Shown here piece by piece: positions 43,585 through 54,754 of a stretch of 64,000 bases of DNA. This DNA comes from Odobenus rosmarus divergens. Lineage: Eukaryota > Chordata > Mammalia > Carnivora > Odobenidae. Position numbers and translations under genes: made by a program. The stretch's first letter is position 1; each line of letters opens with the position of its first letter. The stretch is from positions 2,971,798 through 3,035,797 of the forward strand of contig NW_004450402.1 in NCBI RefSeq assembly GCF_000321225.1. Direction: 5' to 3'. The notes below the pieces were generated by a model, which had not been told where the DNA came from, ran no database searches, and saw nothing but the letters and a program-made list of their open reading frames with translations.

Positions 43585-44500
43585 AAGTTGAAACAGGCAG
43601 TTAAGTCGCCTGACCTTTGCAGTAAGCCTACAATCTGAACAAGAAGAACTAAAATAAAGTGAAAAATAAACTGACTCGTGAGGAAACAATAGATGGAATG
43701 AGTAAAAAGTTGGATGACATTAAAGATATTGTCTGGAATGCATATATTTCTTCATGTCCTAAGAAAATAAAGATTATAAGAAACCCCAAGACAAAGCAAA
43801 CAAACATTCAACAGTATAGGAAAGGCATGTTCTAAACATGAAGCAACCTGAAATATGGCCCAATTTCTAATAATAGGAGGGAATGTAAGAGAACCCATTT
43901 TGCACATTGTCCTATTGAGTGGCACTTGGATCGAGACTTCAGAGACGTAGATTAGGAATTTATCTCAACTCTTTAGTGTCAAGTTAAATAATATTGAAAT
44001 AATCAATAATCATAATATAAAAGCTCTTTATAGTTTTCAACTTTGAAATCAGTTTACAAGCAAACCAGGGAATATGGTTACAGAATAGATTATAAATGTT
44101 ATCCACCTTGACCATGTGGGAGTTATTGACAGAGGATGGGAAGGGGTGGGGAGGGAATATAAATAGAATGGTAGAGGTCCTATTATCCTCATATAGGAGA
44201 AATTCAAAGGATAATATCTATATTTGAGATAGAACTCTGAGTATTATATCACAAAAGTAGCAGTATGAGGGCGGAATTACAAATAGCAGTATGAAAATAT
44301 AGCCGGTGAAGGTGGGCAAGAGAAAGTAGCAGGAAATGAATAAAAATATCTCAATGTATTATATCAAGAAATAGTAGGAAGAGTATATTAAGAGAAATGG
44401 AAGTAATGACCAGGAGAACCAAAGCAGATATATGTGAAAGAGTTTGCTTCTGGGTTTGGGAATCAGTGGACAATCAAACACAGAATGATTGCTTTTCACT
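43585..44500. other. Unassigned AT-rich DNA
   Basis: About 900 bases with no recognised family. No frame of note. Confidence 0.4.
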
Positions 44501-44523
44501 ATATGGCTTCTGTACTATTTGCT

Positions 44524-44735
44524 TTTTTTTTCTTTTTTTTTAAAAGATTTATTTATTTGGGAAGGAGGGGGAGGAGAGAAGGGGGAGGGCAGATGGAGAG
44601 GGAGAGAGAGAATCCCAGGCAGACTCCCTGCTGAGCGTGGAGCCTGAAGCCTGATGTGGGGCTTCATCTCATGACCCTAAGATCATGACCTGAGCCGAAG
44701 GCAGACTCTTAACTGACTGAGCCACCTAGGCACCC
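44524..44735 (-). repeat. Can-SINE, older type
   Basis: Reverse SINE with 'catctcatgaccctaagatc' body and the head 'gagccacctaggcaccc'. TSD weak. Confidence 0.92.
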
Positions 44736-44761
44736 ATTTTCTTAACGATTTAAATGCTCGA

Positions 44762-45790
44762 GTATTGCTGGTTGGAATGAAAAAAATGGTACAGTCATTT
44801 TGGAAAACAATTTGGTAGTTCCTTATAAGGTTAAACATACACTTACCATATGATTTAGCAATCCTGCTCTGAGGTATTTACTCAAGAGAAATGAAAACAT
44901 TTGTGTACACAAAAACCAGTATGTGAATTTCTTTAGTGGCTTTATTTATAAATTGCTTTTAACTGGAAACAACCTAAATGTCCTTCAGTGGGTGAATGGG
45001 TGAACAATGGAATACTATTAGGCAATAACAAGGAACAAACTTCTGATACATGCAGCATGGATGAATCTCAAATGTGTCATGCTAAGTGAAAGAAGCTATA
45101 TGCAAAAAGCCACAAAAGCTATGATTCCATCCATATGATGTTCTGAACAAGGAAAATCTCTAAGGAGAAAAAACACGTTAATGGTGTTGGAATTGTGTTG
45201 CCTCAAAACTCATATGTTGAAGTCCTAACTCCCAGCATTTCAGAATGTGACCTTATTTGGATAGGGTCTTTATGGAAATAATCAAGTTAAAATAAAGTCT
45301 TCAGGGTGGGCACTAGTTCAGTATGACCAGTATCTTTATAAAAAGGGAAAATCTAGGTACAGAGACATACACAGAGGGAAGATGATGTAAACGAGACACA
45401 GGGAGAAGATAGCCACCTACAAGCCAAGGAGAGAGACATGGAACAGAGCCTTCCCTCACAGCCCTCAGAAGGAAGCAATGCTGCCAACACCTTGATTTCA
45501 GATCTCTAGCCTCCAGACAATGAGTTTCTGTCATTTAAGGCACCCAGTTTGAGGTACTTTGTTTGGCAATCCTAGAAAACTAATACAAGTGGTTTCCAGG
45601 GTAAGGGGTGAGGCAAGGGTTGACTACAATGGGTCACAAAGGAACTTTTTGAGGTGATGAAATGCTCTGTGTCTTGATTGTGCTGGTTACATGACTGATG
45701 GCATGTGTTTGTCAGAAATCACAGAACTCCATGTTAAAAAGGGAAAATATTACTCTTTGTAGAATTATACCTCTAGAAACCTGACTTGAA
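44762..45790 (+). pseudogene. Old L1 ORF2 end and 3' UTR (sense), split by a MaLR LTR
   Basis: 'tggaaaacaatttggtagtt', 'ccatatgatttagcaatcct', 'ggaaacaacctaaatgtcct', 'gcatggatgaatctcaaatg' (44800-45070) follow ORF2, and continue after the LTR with 'agtggtttccagggtaaggg' and 'ctgtgtcttgattgtgctgg'. The protein frame is full of stops. Confidence 0.82.
45185..45587 (+). repeat. MaLR LTR (MLT1-like) inserted in L1
   Basis: TG to CA, about 403 bp, with a 5-bp TSD with one mismatch, 'aatgg' (45180-45184) and 'agtgg' (45588-45592). 'ctcatatgttgaagtcctaa' at the start and 'caccttgatttcagatctct' near the end are MLT1-like. Confidence 0.8.
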
Positions 45791-45959
45791 AATATTAACA
45801 GAAAAACTAGATTAAAAAATTTACTTTTAAAAATTAAAAATTGGAAAAGTGACCCAAGATGTATGAATAAACAAGGGTCTTTATATTAACATTGACCATA
45901 ATAACAACACAGCAGAAGTAAACACAATGTCCCAGAGTAGATTCTTTGAACATAATAGT

Positions 45960-46039
45960 TAAAAAAAACTCCAAAAGACAAGATTCTTTCCCTGATGGAC
46001 CTTACATTTTAGCAGATGAGATAGCCATTATGTAAATGG

Positions 46040-46073
<34 letters not shown>

Positions 46074-46155
46074 ATATATCTATAATGTCAGGTAGTGATA
46101 AGTTCTGTGAAGAAAATAAAGCAGAATAAGGGGGTAGAGAATTAAAGGAACTCAT
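45960..46155 (-). repeat. L2 LINE 3' end (antisense) with a (TA)n expansion
   Basis: 'ccctgatggaccttacattt' and 'gtagtgataagttctgtgaa' are the reverse of the L2 3' end; a (TA)n run at 46041-46072 sits between them. Confidence 0.7.
46041..46072. repeat. (TA)n microsatellite
   Basis: About 16 uninterrupted TA units followed by TATC variants to 46082. Confidence 0.95.
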
Positions 46156-46159
46156 TTTA

Positions 46160-46385
46160 TAAATAAGAGTTTTTTATTTTATTTATTTATACATAAATAA
46201 AAATTTATTTATTTACATTTAGAGAGAGAGAGAGGGAGCAGGGGAGAGGGGCAGAGGGAGAGGGAGAGAGAGAATCTTGAGCAGATTCCCCCCTGAGCAC
46301 AGAGCCCAAAGCTCCACCTTGAGATCATGACCTGAGCTGAAATTAAGAGTTGGGTGCTTAACTGACTGAGCCACCCAGGTGCCCC
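46160..46385 (-). repeat. Can-SINE, older type
   Basis: Reverse SINE with a small deletion: the body lacks most of the 'gatcccaggaccctg' stretch (46315-46325). TSD 'aggaactcatttta' (46146-46159) and 'aggaactctatttca' (46386-46400). Confidence 0.94.
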
Positions 46386-46410
46386 AGGAACTCTATTTCA
46401 GACACAGTAG

Positions 46411-46650
46411 TGTGATGGACAGTTTTGTGCGTCAACTTCGCTAAGCTGAAATCCCCAGTTATTCAACCAAATATTAGTCTAGGTGTTGCTGGGAAGATAT
46501 TTTGTAGACATGATTCAAGTCCATAATCAGCTGACTTTCAGCAAGGGAGGGTGGACGTGATTTGCTCAGCAGAAAGACTTTAAAAAGAGAGGCTTCCCTG
46601 AAGAAGGGGAAATTCCAGCTGTGTTGGGAGATAGAAAACTTGAGAGAAAA
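46411..46650 (+). repeat. Probable MaLR-type LTR fragment
   Basis: 'tgtgatggacagttttgtgc' followed by 'gtcaacttcgctaagctgaa' resembles a common mammalian LTR start ('gtgtcaacttgactgggc' style). Right end not resolved. Confidence 0.5.
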
Positions 46651-46767
46651 TTTGCTCTCTTAGAGTTAACCATGTTATCTTAGAATTTTACTAAACAAGG
46701 AAGGGGCCACATTTTGAATCAGATGTGCTTATACTCTACTTTTAAGAGGTCTGTTTCAAAAAAGTTT

Positions 46768-46932
46768 GGTGCAGTGCTTCTCAAAGTGTAGTCCACAGAC
46801 CAATAACGTCAGCATTTTTCAGGTTTACCTCTCTTCCTGAATCAGAAACTCTGGAGGTGGGACTTAGTAATCTGTGTTTTAAGGAATTTACCAGGTGATG
46901 CTGATGAACATTAAAACCTGAGAACCACTGGT
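46768..46932 (+). mobile_element. MER5A-type hAT DNA transposon relic
   Basis: Near-complete order of MER5A: 'cagtgcttctcaaagtgtag', 'aatcagaaactctggaggtg', 'taatctgtgttttaaggaat', 'cctgagaaccactggtc', with matching inverted ends. Confidence 0.85.
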
Positions 46933-46974
46933 CTAGAGCAAAGATAAGTATAATTCCACCAATAAAGACTCCAA

Positions 46975-47360
46975 GACAGCAACTTTTGGGTTCTTGAGAG
47001 TCATCAGGTGCTTGTTTAAGAGCAGAATTCTGGGCTCTTCTCCACAGAGTCTCAGTAGGTCTGAGATGGGCCCAAGAATCCATTTTATTTATTTATTTAT
47101 TTAAAAAGATTTTATTTATTTGAGAGAGAGAGCTCGTGCATGAGAGAGAGCATGAGCAGGGGGAGAGGCAGAGGGAGAAGCAGACTCTGCACTGAGCAGG
47201 GAGCCCCACACAGAGCTCAATCCCAGGACCCTGAGATCATGACCTGAGCAGAAGGCAGATGCTTAACTGACTGAGCCACCCACGTGCCCCCAAAGAATCC
47301 ATTTTAATAAGTAATTCTGATGCAGGGGGTTCACAGATGACTCTGAAAAACCACGCTCAT
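46975..47360 (-). mobile_element. Second hAT-type relic (MER5/MER20-like), split by a SINE
   Basis: 'aattctgggctcttctccac', 'gagtctcagtaggtctgaga', then past the SINE 'aagaatccattttaataagt' and 'cagatgactctgaaaaacca'. Weak but continuous across the SINE. Confidence 0.5.
47088..47292 (-). repeat. Can-SINE, 14-bp TSD
   Basis: Reverse SINE. Perfect TSD 'aagaatccatttta' at 47074-47087 and 47293-47306. Confidence 0.96.
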
Positions 47361-47379
47361 TGGTCAATTCTTGGTTTCC

Positions 47380-47885
47380 AGTATATTCCAGCTCTCAGCA
47401 ACACGTGACATGATTGACCACACGCACCTTCAGAACCATTCTCTACACTTTGGGACTCACCACTCTTGGTTTTCTTCCTATCTTACTGGCCACTCAATCA
47501 CAATTTCCTTTACTGAATTTGCCTGTTCTTCCCAATTTCTAAACATTAGTGTGTCCCAAGGCTCACTCTTCAGATCTCTTTTTTAATCCTTACTCACCTC
47601 CTTTTTCTAGGACTGCCAAGTGTTAATGACTCAAATTTATACCTCCAAACACATCTGTCAAATAGATATCTCCACTTGGATATTTCAGTGGCATCTAGAA
47701 CTTAATATGTCCAACATTTAACTCTTGCTTTCCCCCTTTCAAACTAGCTCCTCCCCTATGTCCCACCAATCTTCCTGTCCAAATAGATGCTACCACTTCT
47801 AATTTCTTTCTGTTTCTCTCAACTTATCTGTCTCTGGATTCATTAAAGTTTCTTTGTCGATCAGGCCTGATTCAAGACACATAGT
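47380..47885 (+). repeat. L2 LINE ORF2 fragment (sense)
   Basis: 'gtgtcccaaggctcactctt', 'gatatctccacttggatatt' and 'aacttaatatgtccaacatt' follow the L2 reverse transcriptase region in sense orientation, with no open frame left. Confidence 0.75.
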
Positions 47886-47889
47886 TCTG

Positions 47890-48596
47890 GTTGTTGCTCC
47901 CAGTGCTCTTGAAAAGGTAAAATTAATAGTAATTCAGGTCAAGAATATATCCAGTGTTCAGTGTTTTTAGAGTCTTACTGCTAACTTCTTAAAAGAAAAT
48001 ATCCTATTTTAGGCTAGAGAAGAGTAAACTTGGCCCACTGGGGGCCACAGAGAACAGTGTGTTAGACATTTAGACCCAGAGAAGGCAACTGAGAATAATT
48101 GGTTACTAGGCAACTCTCCTAAGCACCAGAGAACTGATATGATCAGGACTCACCTCTGCTGTTGGCTGATGGAAGGTTAGAGACTGGAGGAGGGTATTGA
48201 ATGAGTGCAGATGTGGCTGTCAGAGTTGGGGAGCCACTGGACAGACATGGCAACTGTCACACAGAGACAGCTGCTCCCGTATGCCCTGTAGGTATTAGCA
48301 AGGTTCTCTAGAGAATCTGTAAACTACTGAAATGGTTATCTTTGTTGACTCCAGCCAGCCTGCTCAATGGCATACTTTCCGGACTGAACCTTTAGCTAGC
48401 TGTCGGTGAATTAGCTTATGCCAAAAATGAACAGAAAGGTTCACTATTTCCAGACTACCTACAATTTGTTTCCTCTCCTCTTTCTCTTACACATCCTATT
48501 TTTGCCTTTGTCCCTTGATAGTCTGCCTCCCTCATGTAAAAAATAAACAGTGCATAAAGTAAATAAATAAAAGTGTCTTAAATACCTGAGTTATTC
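47890..48596. other. Unassigned unique DNA
   Basis: About 700 bases without a clear repeat. It contains an RFX-like motif listed separately. Confidence 0.4.
48102..48114. promoter_or_regulatory. RFX/X-box-like palindromic motif
   Basis: 'gttactaggcaac' differs at one position from the 13-bp RFX palindrome GTTGCTAGGCAAC. No CpG-rich promoter or exon is visible around it, so its use is unknown. Confidence 0.3.
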
Positions 48597-48613
48597 TTTG
48601 ACCATATATTGTT

Positions 48614-49607
48614 TTTTTTCTCCCCAATTTTTATTTAAATTCTAGTTAGTTAACATATTGTGTAATACTGGTTTCAGGAGTAGAATTTAGTGATTCATCA
48701 CTTATATATAATACCCAGTGCTCATCATAAGTGCCCTTCTTAATACCTATCACCCATTTAGCCCATCCACCACCAACCTTCCTCCATCAACCCTCAGTTT
48801 GTTCCCTATTGTTAAGAGTCTCTTATGCGTGTACCTCAGTGGCTCAGTTGGTTAACTGACCAACTCTTGATCTCAGCTCAGGTCTTGATCTCAGGTTCAT
48901 GAGTTCAAGACCTGCATTGGGCTCCACACTGGGCATGGAGCCTACTTAAAAAAAAAGTCTCTTATGGTTTGCCTCCCCCTCTCTCCTCTTTTTCCCCCCT
49001 TCCCACATGTTCATCTGTTTTGTTTCCTAAATTCCACATATGAGTGAAATCATATGGTATTTGTCTTTCTCTGACTGACTGATTTTGCTTAGCATCATAC
49101 ACTCTAGCTCCATCCATATTGCTGCAAATGGCAAGATTTCATTCTTTTTGATTCCATTGTACATATATACCACATCTTCTTTATCCCTTCATCAGTTGAT
49201 GGACACTTGTGCTCATTCCATCATTTGGCTATTGTTGATAATGCTGCTATAAACATTGGGGTGCATGTACCCTTCAAATCTGTATTTTTGTATCCTTTGG
49301 GTAAATACCTAGTAGTGCAATTACTGGATCATAGGGTAGTTCTATTTTAAACTTTTTGAGGAACCTCCATACTGTTTTCCAGAGTGGCTGCACCAGCTTG
49401 CATTCCCACCAACAGTGTAAGAGGGTTCCCCTTTCTCTGCATCCTTGCCAACTTCTGTTATTTTCTGTGTTGTTAATTTTAGCCATTCTGATTGGTGTGA
49501 GGTGGTATCTCATCATGGTTTTGATTTGTATTTCCCTGATAATGAGTGATGTTGAGCCTCTTTTCATGTATCTGTTAGCCATCTAGATGTCTTCTTTGGA
49601 AAAATGT
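48614..49607 (-). pseudogene. 5'-truncated carnivoran L1 (3' UTR + ORF2 end) with 17-bp perfect TSD
   Basis: Antisense L1: 3' UTR from 48614, ORF2 C-terminus on the minus strand over 49274-49582 (the frame reads the usual [19 protein letters not shown] region, then [14 protein letters not shown]). Perfect TSD 'tttgaccatatattgtt' at 48597-48613 and 49608-49624, so both ends are defined. It holds a short SINE. Confidence 0.93.
48828..48955 (+). repeat. Short Can-SINE without CT tract, 11-bp TSD
   Basis: Forward SINE ending directly in 'gcctacttaaaaaaaaa', without the CT-rich region. Head 'cctcagtggctcagttggtt'. Perfect TSD 'agtctcttatg' at 48817-48827 and 48956-48966. Confidence 0.93.
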
Positions 49608-49624
49608 TTTGACCATATATTGTT

Positions 49625-50702
49625 ATATGAAAAAAATTTCAGAACAATATGCAGAGAATACTATTTCTATTACAAAACCAAAGCTATATCTTTTTGCAAG
49701 TATAGGAAACTGAATATGAAGTCTTAAAGGGAAACATACTGAACTGATAGCAATGGTTGCTTTTGGGAAAGCAAATGGAATTGAATGGTATCATGTAGAA
49801 TTTTATCTTTATTGTTTCAGTTTCTACAATCAAAACACGTAGATATAGTATCTATGTAATTCATAATAATTTAAAAATCGGAACACAAGAAAAAATACAC
49901 TAAACATTTTGGACCATTTTTGGGGGGGAGATCTGGGAAACCATAGGGATTGGATGGTGTTCATTTGATTTTATCCCTTTAGAAGGCCCTTTTTGCCTAT
50001 GCTGGCCCACTCTTGCATAAAAAGTTATGGTAAACTGTGCTCCATTCCAGAATTAATCTGGATCAGTACTTTTAGCCATTCCATTACTCCTCACTCCTGC
50101 TTTTCTTCGTTCTCAGGCTTCGTTATTTTGGCCACATATTTCCGCTTTCATTTTCATACTAGTTGCTTTGGTTAATGCCCAGGTTTGGATATGCTCTCCT
50201 TATTTTAATATTGTTTCATTGGCAGGATCTTATGTTTGGTATTTGCCTTCAGGTTTTATGCAACTAGAGGCTTTTGAGTAAAGGCTTTTGCTTCTGTATT
50301 CAATTTTGGGGCAATATAGGATAGACAAACTCCTGCTTCCTCTGGTGGAGTTGAGGGTGGGAATCATATTCACCTCAATTAACTCATGTTTTAGGATTAT
50401 TTTTCATTCTTAGAGGAGATGATGCTATTTTATCACATTCTGGGGGTTCCTGAAGATTGGGACCTTATATTACTTATTTTTATGCTTTATGTTTGTTGAA
50501 TTTAAAATTCTACTTTGAAGGCTTACCTAATGGAGAAAAAGTATTCTTGCAAAAATGGTTAGAGCTGCCAGCTTTCATTATAAATGTCACCCTGACTGTG
50601 TAATGTTTTTTGCAAAAAAGAAACCAATGACTTTTTACTCAGTTGATAAATGTATTACTTCTCATTCTGACTGTGGAGAGCATGGTTTCTTTTCAGTATT
50701 AA
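49625..50702. other. Unassigned DNA
   Basis: About 1.1 kb with no recognised family. The part at 49625-49880 is AT-rich and might be an old L1 or DNA transposon. No credible exon. Confidence 0.35.
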
Positions 50703-50727
50703 GACTATATTACATTTGTATATATTT

Positions 50728-50953
50728 ATAGATTTCTCTTTTTTAAAGAGTTATTTATTTATTTGAGTGAGAGAGATTGTGTGTGTGTGCACGCGTGCAC
50801 ATGTGCACTAGAAGGGGGAGGGGCAGAGGGAGAGGAAGGGAGAGAATCCTCCAGCAGACTCTACACTGAGCACAGAGCTGGACTCTGAGATTGTCACCTG
50901 AGCTGAAATCAAGAGTCAACCACTTAACCAACTGAGATACCCAGGTGCCCCTA
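50728..50953 (-). repeat. Can-SINE with alternating purine-pyrimidine tract
   Basis: Reverse SINE. Near 50779-50808 it contains a run of TG, CG and CA steps ('gtgtgtgtgtgcacgcgtgc' then 'acatgtgcac'). A long imperfect TSD of about 24 bp lies at 50703-50726 and 50954-50977. Confidence 0.93.
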
Positions 50954-51035
50954 AACTACATTGCATTTGTATATATTAAAGGTACTGACTTAACACAATA
51001 GGACCTAAGCCATCTTGTAAATAAATGGCATTTTA

Positions 51036-51244
51036 TTATTTTTTATTTTTTTAAGATTTTTTATTTATTTATTGAGAGAGAGAGAGAGAATGATAGAGAG
51101 AGAGCGTGAGAGGGAGGAGGGTCAGAGGGAGAAGCAGACTCCCTGCTGAGCAGGGAGCCTGATGCGGGACTCGATCCTGGGACTCCAGGATCATGACCTG
51201 AGCTGAAGGCAGTCGCTTAACCAACTGAGCCACCCAGGCGCCCC
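51036..51244 (-). repeat. Can-SINE, 16-bp TSD
   Basis: Reverse SINE of the same sub-type as 15438-15639 and 51938-52143 ('gatgcgggactcgatcctgg', 'gactccaggatcatgacctg'). Perfect TSD 'aataaatggcatttta' at 51020-51035 and 51245-51260. Confidence 0.97.
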
Positions 51245-51260
51245 AATAAATGGCATTTTA

Positions 51261-51732
51261 ATAAGTCACAGAGCCCAAGAGCTACTAAAACAAAATTCTG
51301 CAGTAAATTATACTATTCCTTCATTGTTAAAACTTGGGAAATAAAAAAAAAACCCTAGGTTATTACTGAGTAGAACTGAGTAGAACTTCTTTTCTAATTT
51401 GCTTTAATTGGTTTAATAACAGATATGGTAGAAACTTGAATGTAGTATAACCCTAACTGATAGAAAATATTAGAAGCCACTGATTGTAATTGCCAAGACT
51501 TTTAACTTTATATCATGTCTCTAGATGATCAACAGAGATTTTATTGATGATTTGGTAAAACTGAATCAAACTTTTAATATTTTACTTTGATCAGTGTTGC
51601 CATCTCTGGCACATAATTACAGAGTATTAATATTGTCTTGCACTAAATTAAAATGCTACAAAAGAAAATGATGTAATTAAAGAGGACAAAGAATGTCTGC
51701 CATGCTTTCATTATAATCAGTAAACTGGCCTT
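51261..51732. other. Unassigned AT-rich DNA
   Basis: No recognised element. Confidence 0.4.
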
Positions 51733-51752
51733 AAAATGAACTGAAATTCAAG

Positions 51753-52164
51753 GGGTGCCTGGGTGGCTCAGTTGATTAAGCATCTTTCTTCAGTTCAGGT
51801 CATGGTCTCAGGGTCCTGGGATCAAGCCCTGCATCGGGCTCCCTGCTCAGTGGAGTCTGCTTCTCCCTTTCCCCCGACCCTCCCCACTGCTCATGCTCTC
51901 TCTCTCTCTCTCTCAAGTAAAGAAATAAAATCTTTTTTTTAAAGATTTTATTCATTTACTTGAGAGAGAGAGAATGAGAGATAGAGAGAATGAGAGATAG
52001 AGAGCACGAGAGGGAAGACGGTCAGAGGGAGAAGCAGACTCCCTGCTGAGCAGGGAGCCCGATGCGGAACTCGATCCCGGGACTCCAGGATCATAACCTG
52101 AGCCGAAGGCAGTCGCTTAACCAACTGAGCCACCCAGGCGCCCAAGAAATAAAATCTTTTTAAA
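51753..52164 (+). repeat. Can-SINE (outer), tail split by another Can-SINE
   Basis: Forward SINE with the head 'ggtgcctgggtggctcagtt'. Its tail is interrupted at 51938-52143. Perfect 20-bp TSD 'aaaatgaactgaaattcaag' at 51733-51752 and 52165-52184 encloses both SINEs. Confidence 0.97.
51938..52143 (-). repeat. Can-SINE (inner), inserted in the tail of another SINE
   Basis: Reverse SINE. Perfect 18-bp TSD 'aagaaataaaatcttttt' at 51920-51937 and 52144-52161, which is the tail of the outer SINE. The GA-rich part has a duplicated 'gagaatgagagatagaga' unit at about 51968-52003. Confidence 0.97.
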
Positions 52165-52529
52165 AAAATGAACTGAAATTCAAGTCAAGTTTGAAGAGGG
52201 GTAAAACAGAAGAAGGGGCTTTCTAGAATCTTATCTTTCTGTTACTTAAAGTGAGATCTTATATTTAACATCTATTTTTTGAGTTCCTAAAAAGAGGTAT
52301 TGAAAGTAGTGACATAGTCCCTACCCCAGGGATTGCTTATAGTATAGTTTTCATCCATTGGTACTGACTACTTGGTATAGTGTATTGAGAAGGATCTGAA
52401 ATCATGTCCAGTTTAGGAGAGAAGAGATTATAAATAATTGATGATGATGACTGCTTGCGTGTGGGACTAGCATCTTATGTATGTGTATTTCCTTACTCTA
52501 ATACAAGACATTAAAGGTAGTGAGATATT

Positions 52530-52690
52530 ATCTCATGGAAACATCAAATAACCCTACATCTGTATCCTTATCTTCTTTATGCAAATAAAGAAAGTAAGAG
52601 TAGGAGGTTAAGTAATTTGCCAGAAGTCAACCAGCTATTAAAGAGCAGAGCTGGGATTTCAATCTAAGTGGGTCAGACTTCAGAGAATAT
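52530..52690 (-). repeat. MIR SINE (antisense)
   Basis: 'ggaggttaagtaatttgcca', 'cagctattaaagagcagagc' and 'tgggatttcaatctaagtgg' follow a reversed MIR. Confidence 0.7.
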
Positions 52691-52759
52691 GATCGTTTTA
52701 CTTGGCCATATGGTCAATTTATAATGGAGGAACTAATAATTAGTTCTGATTATCAGAAA

Positions 52760-53345
52760 AGTTTCATGGAGGGATTGGGACTTTTGCTAAACCTTGAAGA
52801 ATGTGTGGTGTTTAATATGTGGGAAGGAATGTGATAAGAGAACAGCATTAGCAAATGTGGAAAGATGAGAATAAGACTTGGTGTTTCATGGAGTGATTGA
52901 GTCAGCAGTACCTGGTGGGAAAGCAATGAGGATGTTGTTAAGTGTGGCCAGGTGATGGAGTGCTTTAAATGTCAGGAAGAGTATGGATTTAACTCTATAA
53001 GCAATGGTAAGTCACAGAACATTATTGATAAAAACAATACATTAGGGGGCACCTGGGTGGCTCAGTCGTTAAGTGTCTGCCTTCGGCTCAGGTCATGATC
53101 CCGGGGTCCTGGGATCGAGCCCCGCATCGGGCTCCCTGCTCCGTGGGGAAGCCTGCTTCTCCCTCTCCCACTGCCCCTGCTTGTGTTCCCTCTCTCACTG
53201 TGTCTCTCTCTGTCAAATAAATTAAAAAAACAAAAAAAAACAATACATTAGGAGGATCAATGCAATGTTGGACTATTGTCAGCAGGCTTCATGGGGGTCA
53301 ATGAGAGCAAGTAGGAGAGATTAGTTCCAGAGAATTTGAGCATAG
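52760..53345 (-). repeat. L2 LINE ORF2 fragment (antisense), split by a SINE
   Basis: 'aagagaacagcattagcaaa', 'tgtggccaggtgatggagtg', 'taagcaatggtaagtcacag' and, after the SINE, 'aggatcaatgcaatgttgga' follow the reverse of L2 ORF2. Confidence 0.65.
53045..53235 (+). repeat. Can-SINE, 15-bp TSD
   Basis: Forward SINE of young style ('gatcccggggtcctgggatc'). Perfect TSD 'aaaaacaatacatta' at 53030-53044 and 53236-53250. Confidence 0.97.
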
Positions 53346-53369
53346 GTAATTATAGTACACACGTTTTAT

Positions 53370-53560
53370 TGAACAACTTCTTTGTTTAGACATTGAACTA
53401 AGCACTTGACATATGTTCTCTTAGTTAATCCTCATAACAATATTATGTATTGTGATCTTCATTTCATGGTGAGAAAACAGGTTCAGAGAGGTCTAGATCA
53501 CAAAGTTTAGTGGTGGAGCTGATCTTCAATCCTGGGTGATCCGATTCCCCTGCTCAGAAT
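53370..53560 (-). repeat. MIR SINE (antisense)
   Basis: 'gttaatcctcataacaatat', 'ggtgagaaaacaggttcaga' and 'gatcttcaatcctgggtgat' follow a reversed MIR. Well ordered. Confidence 0.78.
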
Positions 53561-53828
53561 AAATAAGTAGGAAGGCCTTTATGTGAGTGTTGAGAAAGGA
53601 GGAACTGATAATTGACTTGGGGAGATATTAAAAGCACTTGGTTTCAACATTTTGGCCTGCTGCCCACAGTAAGAAATAAGAAATGCTCAACCCAGGACAT
53701 ATCAACTCACGGATATAATCTGAATTAGACCCATGAAACAGCATTTATTACCCTTATTATATATAATGTGCTCTAATGTTTTTGTCATTTTATTAATATT
53801 TTTCTGATTGTTACTAAAGACTTTAAAT

Positions 53829-53951
53829 AGTTTTTAAAAAGCTTATTTGTTTATTTTAAGTAATCTCTACCCCTAACGTGGGGCTCAGCCTCACGACCCT
53901 GAGATCAAGAGTCATGTGCTCTTCCGACTGAGCCAGCCAGGCGCCCCACCC
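53829..53951 (-). repeat. Short Can-SINE without CT tract
   Basis: Reverse, about 120 bp. Head 'gagccagccaggcgccccac' (minus-strand start). TSD with a few mismatches, 'actaaagactttaaat' (53813-53828) and 'actaaagattttatat' (53952-53967). Confidence 0.9.
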
Positions 53952-54105
53952 ACTAAAGATTTTATATTCTACTAAAAGATGGGCTGTGGCTCCAAACTGA
54001 AAAACTCTGAGCTATAAAATATGAAAGAGACAAAAAGCTGAAAAGTCATCTCTAGGTTTTGCTTGAGCATTGATAAAAATGCAGGAGAAACTGGAAAGGG
54101 CAATT

Positions 54106-54725
54106 GATTAAGTTTCCTGCAGCTCTAGAACAAATGACCACAAACTCGGTGGCTAAAACAGCAGACGTTTGTTTATTCTCTTAGAATCCTGGAGGCCAGA
54201 AGTCCCAAATCAGTAGCACTGGAGCAAAGTCAAGGTGTTGGCACAACCACTTCCTCCAGAGGCTCTAGTTTGAGAATCTGTTCCTTGTCTCTTCAACTTC
54301 TGGTGGCTACTGGCATCATTGTGGCTGCATCACTCCAGTGTTTACCTCTATGGTCACATTGTCTTCTTTTGTGTGTAATCTCCCTCTGCCTCTTTCTTTC
54401 TTTATTTTTAAAAAGGCTTTATTTATTTTACAGTGGAAGAGAGAGTGAGCATGTGAGTGGGGGGGAGGGGCAGAGGGAGAGAATCTTCAGACTCCCCACT
54501 GAGCTTGGAGCCTGATCCCAACACCCATGAGATTATGACCTGAGCCAAAACCAATAGTCAGATGTTCAAAAGACTGAGCCACCCAAGCACCCCCTTCAGC
54601 CTCTTCTTTTAAGAACACTTGTGACTGCAGTTAGGGCACACTTAGATAATCCAGGATAATCTTTCTACCTCAAGATTCTTAACCCAATGACATCTGGAAA
54701 GCAATGAGAACTGCACATCTACAGG
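54106..54725 (-). repeat. MaLR-like LTR (antisense), split by a SINE
   Basis: 'attaagtttcctgcagctct', 'caaactcggtggctaaaaca', 'gaatcctggaggccagaagt' and, after the SINE, 'ttaagaacacttgtgactgc' and 'tagataatccaggataatct' follow a common mammalian LTR in reverse. Confidence 0.75.
54401..54595 (-). repeat. Can-SINE, older type, inside an LTR
   Basis: Reverse SINE, diverged ('catgagattatgacctgagc'). TSD approximate: 'gcctctttcttt' and 'gcctcttctttt' (54389-54400, 54599-54610). Confidence 0.9.
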
Positions 54726-54754
54726 AACATAGGTTTATCAGGTAATTATGCCCC

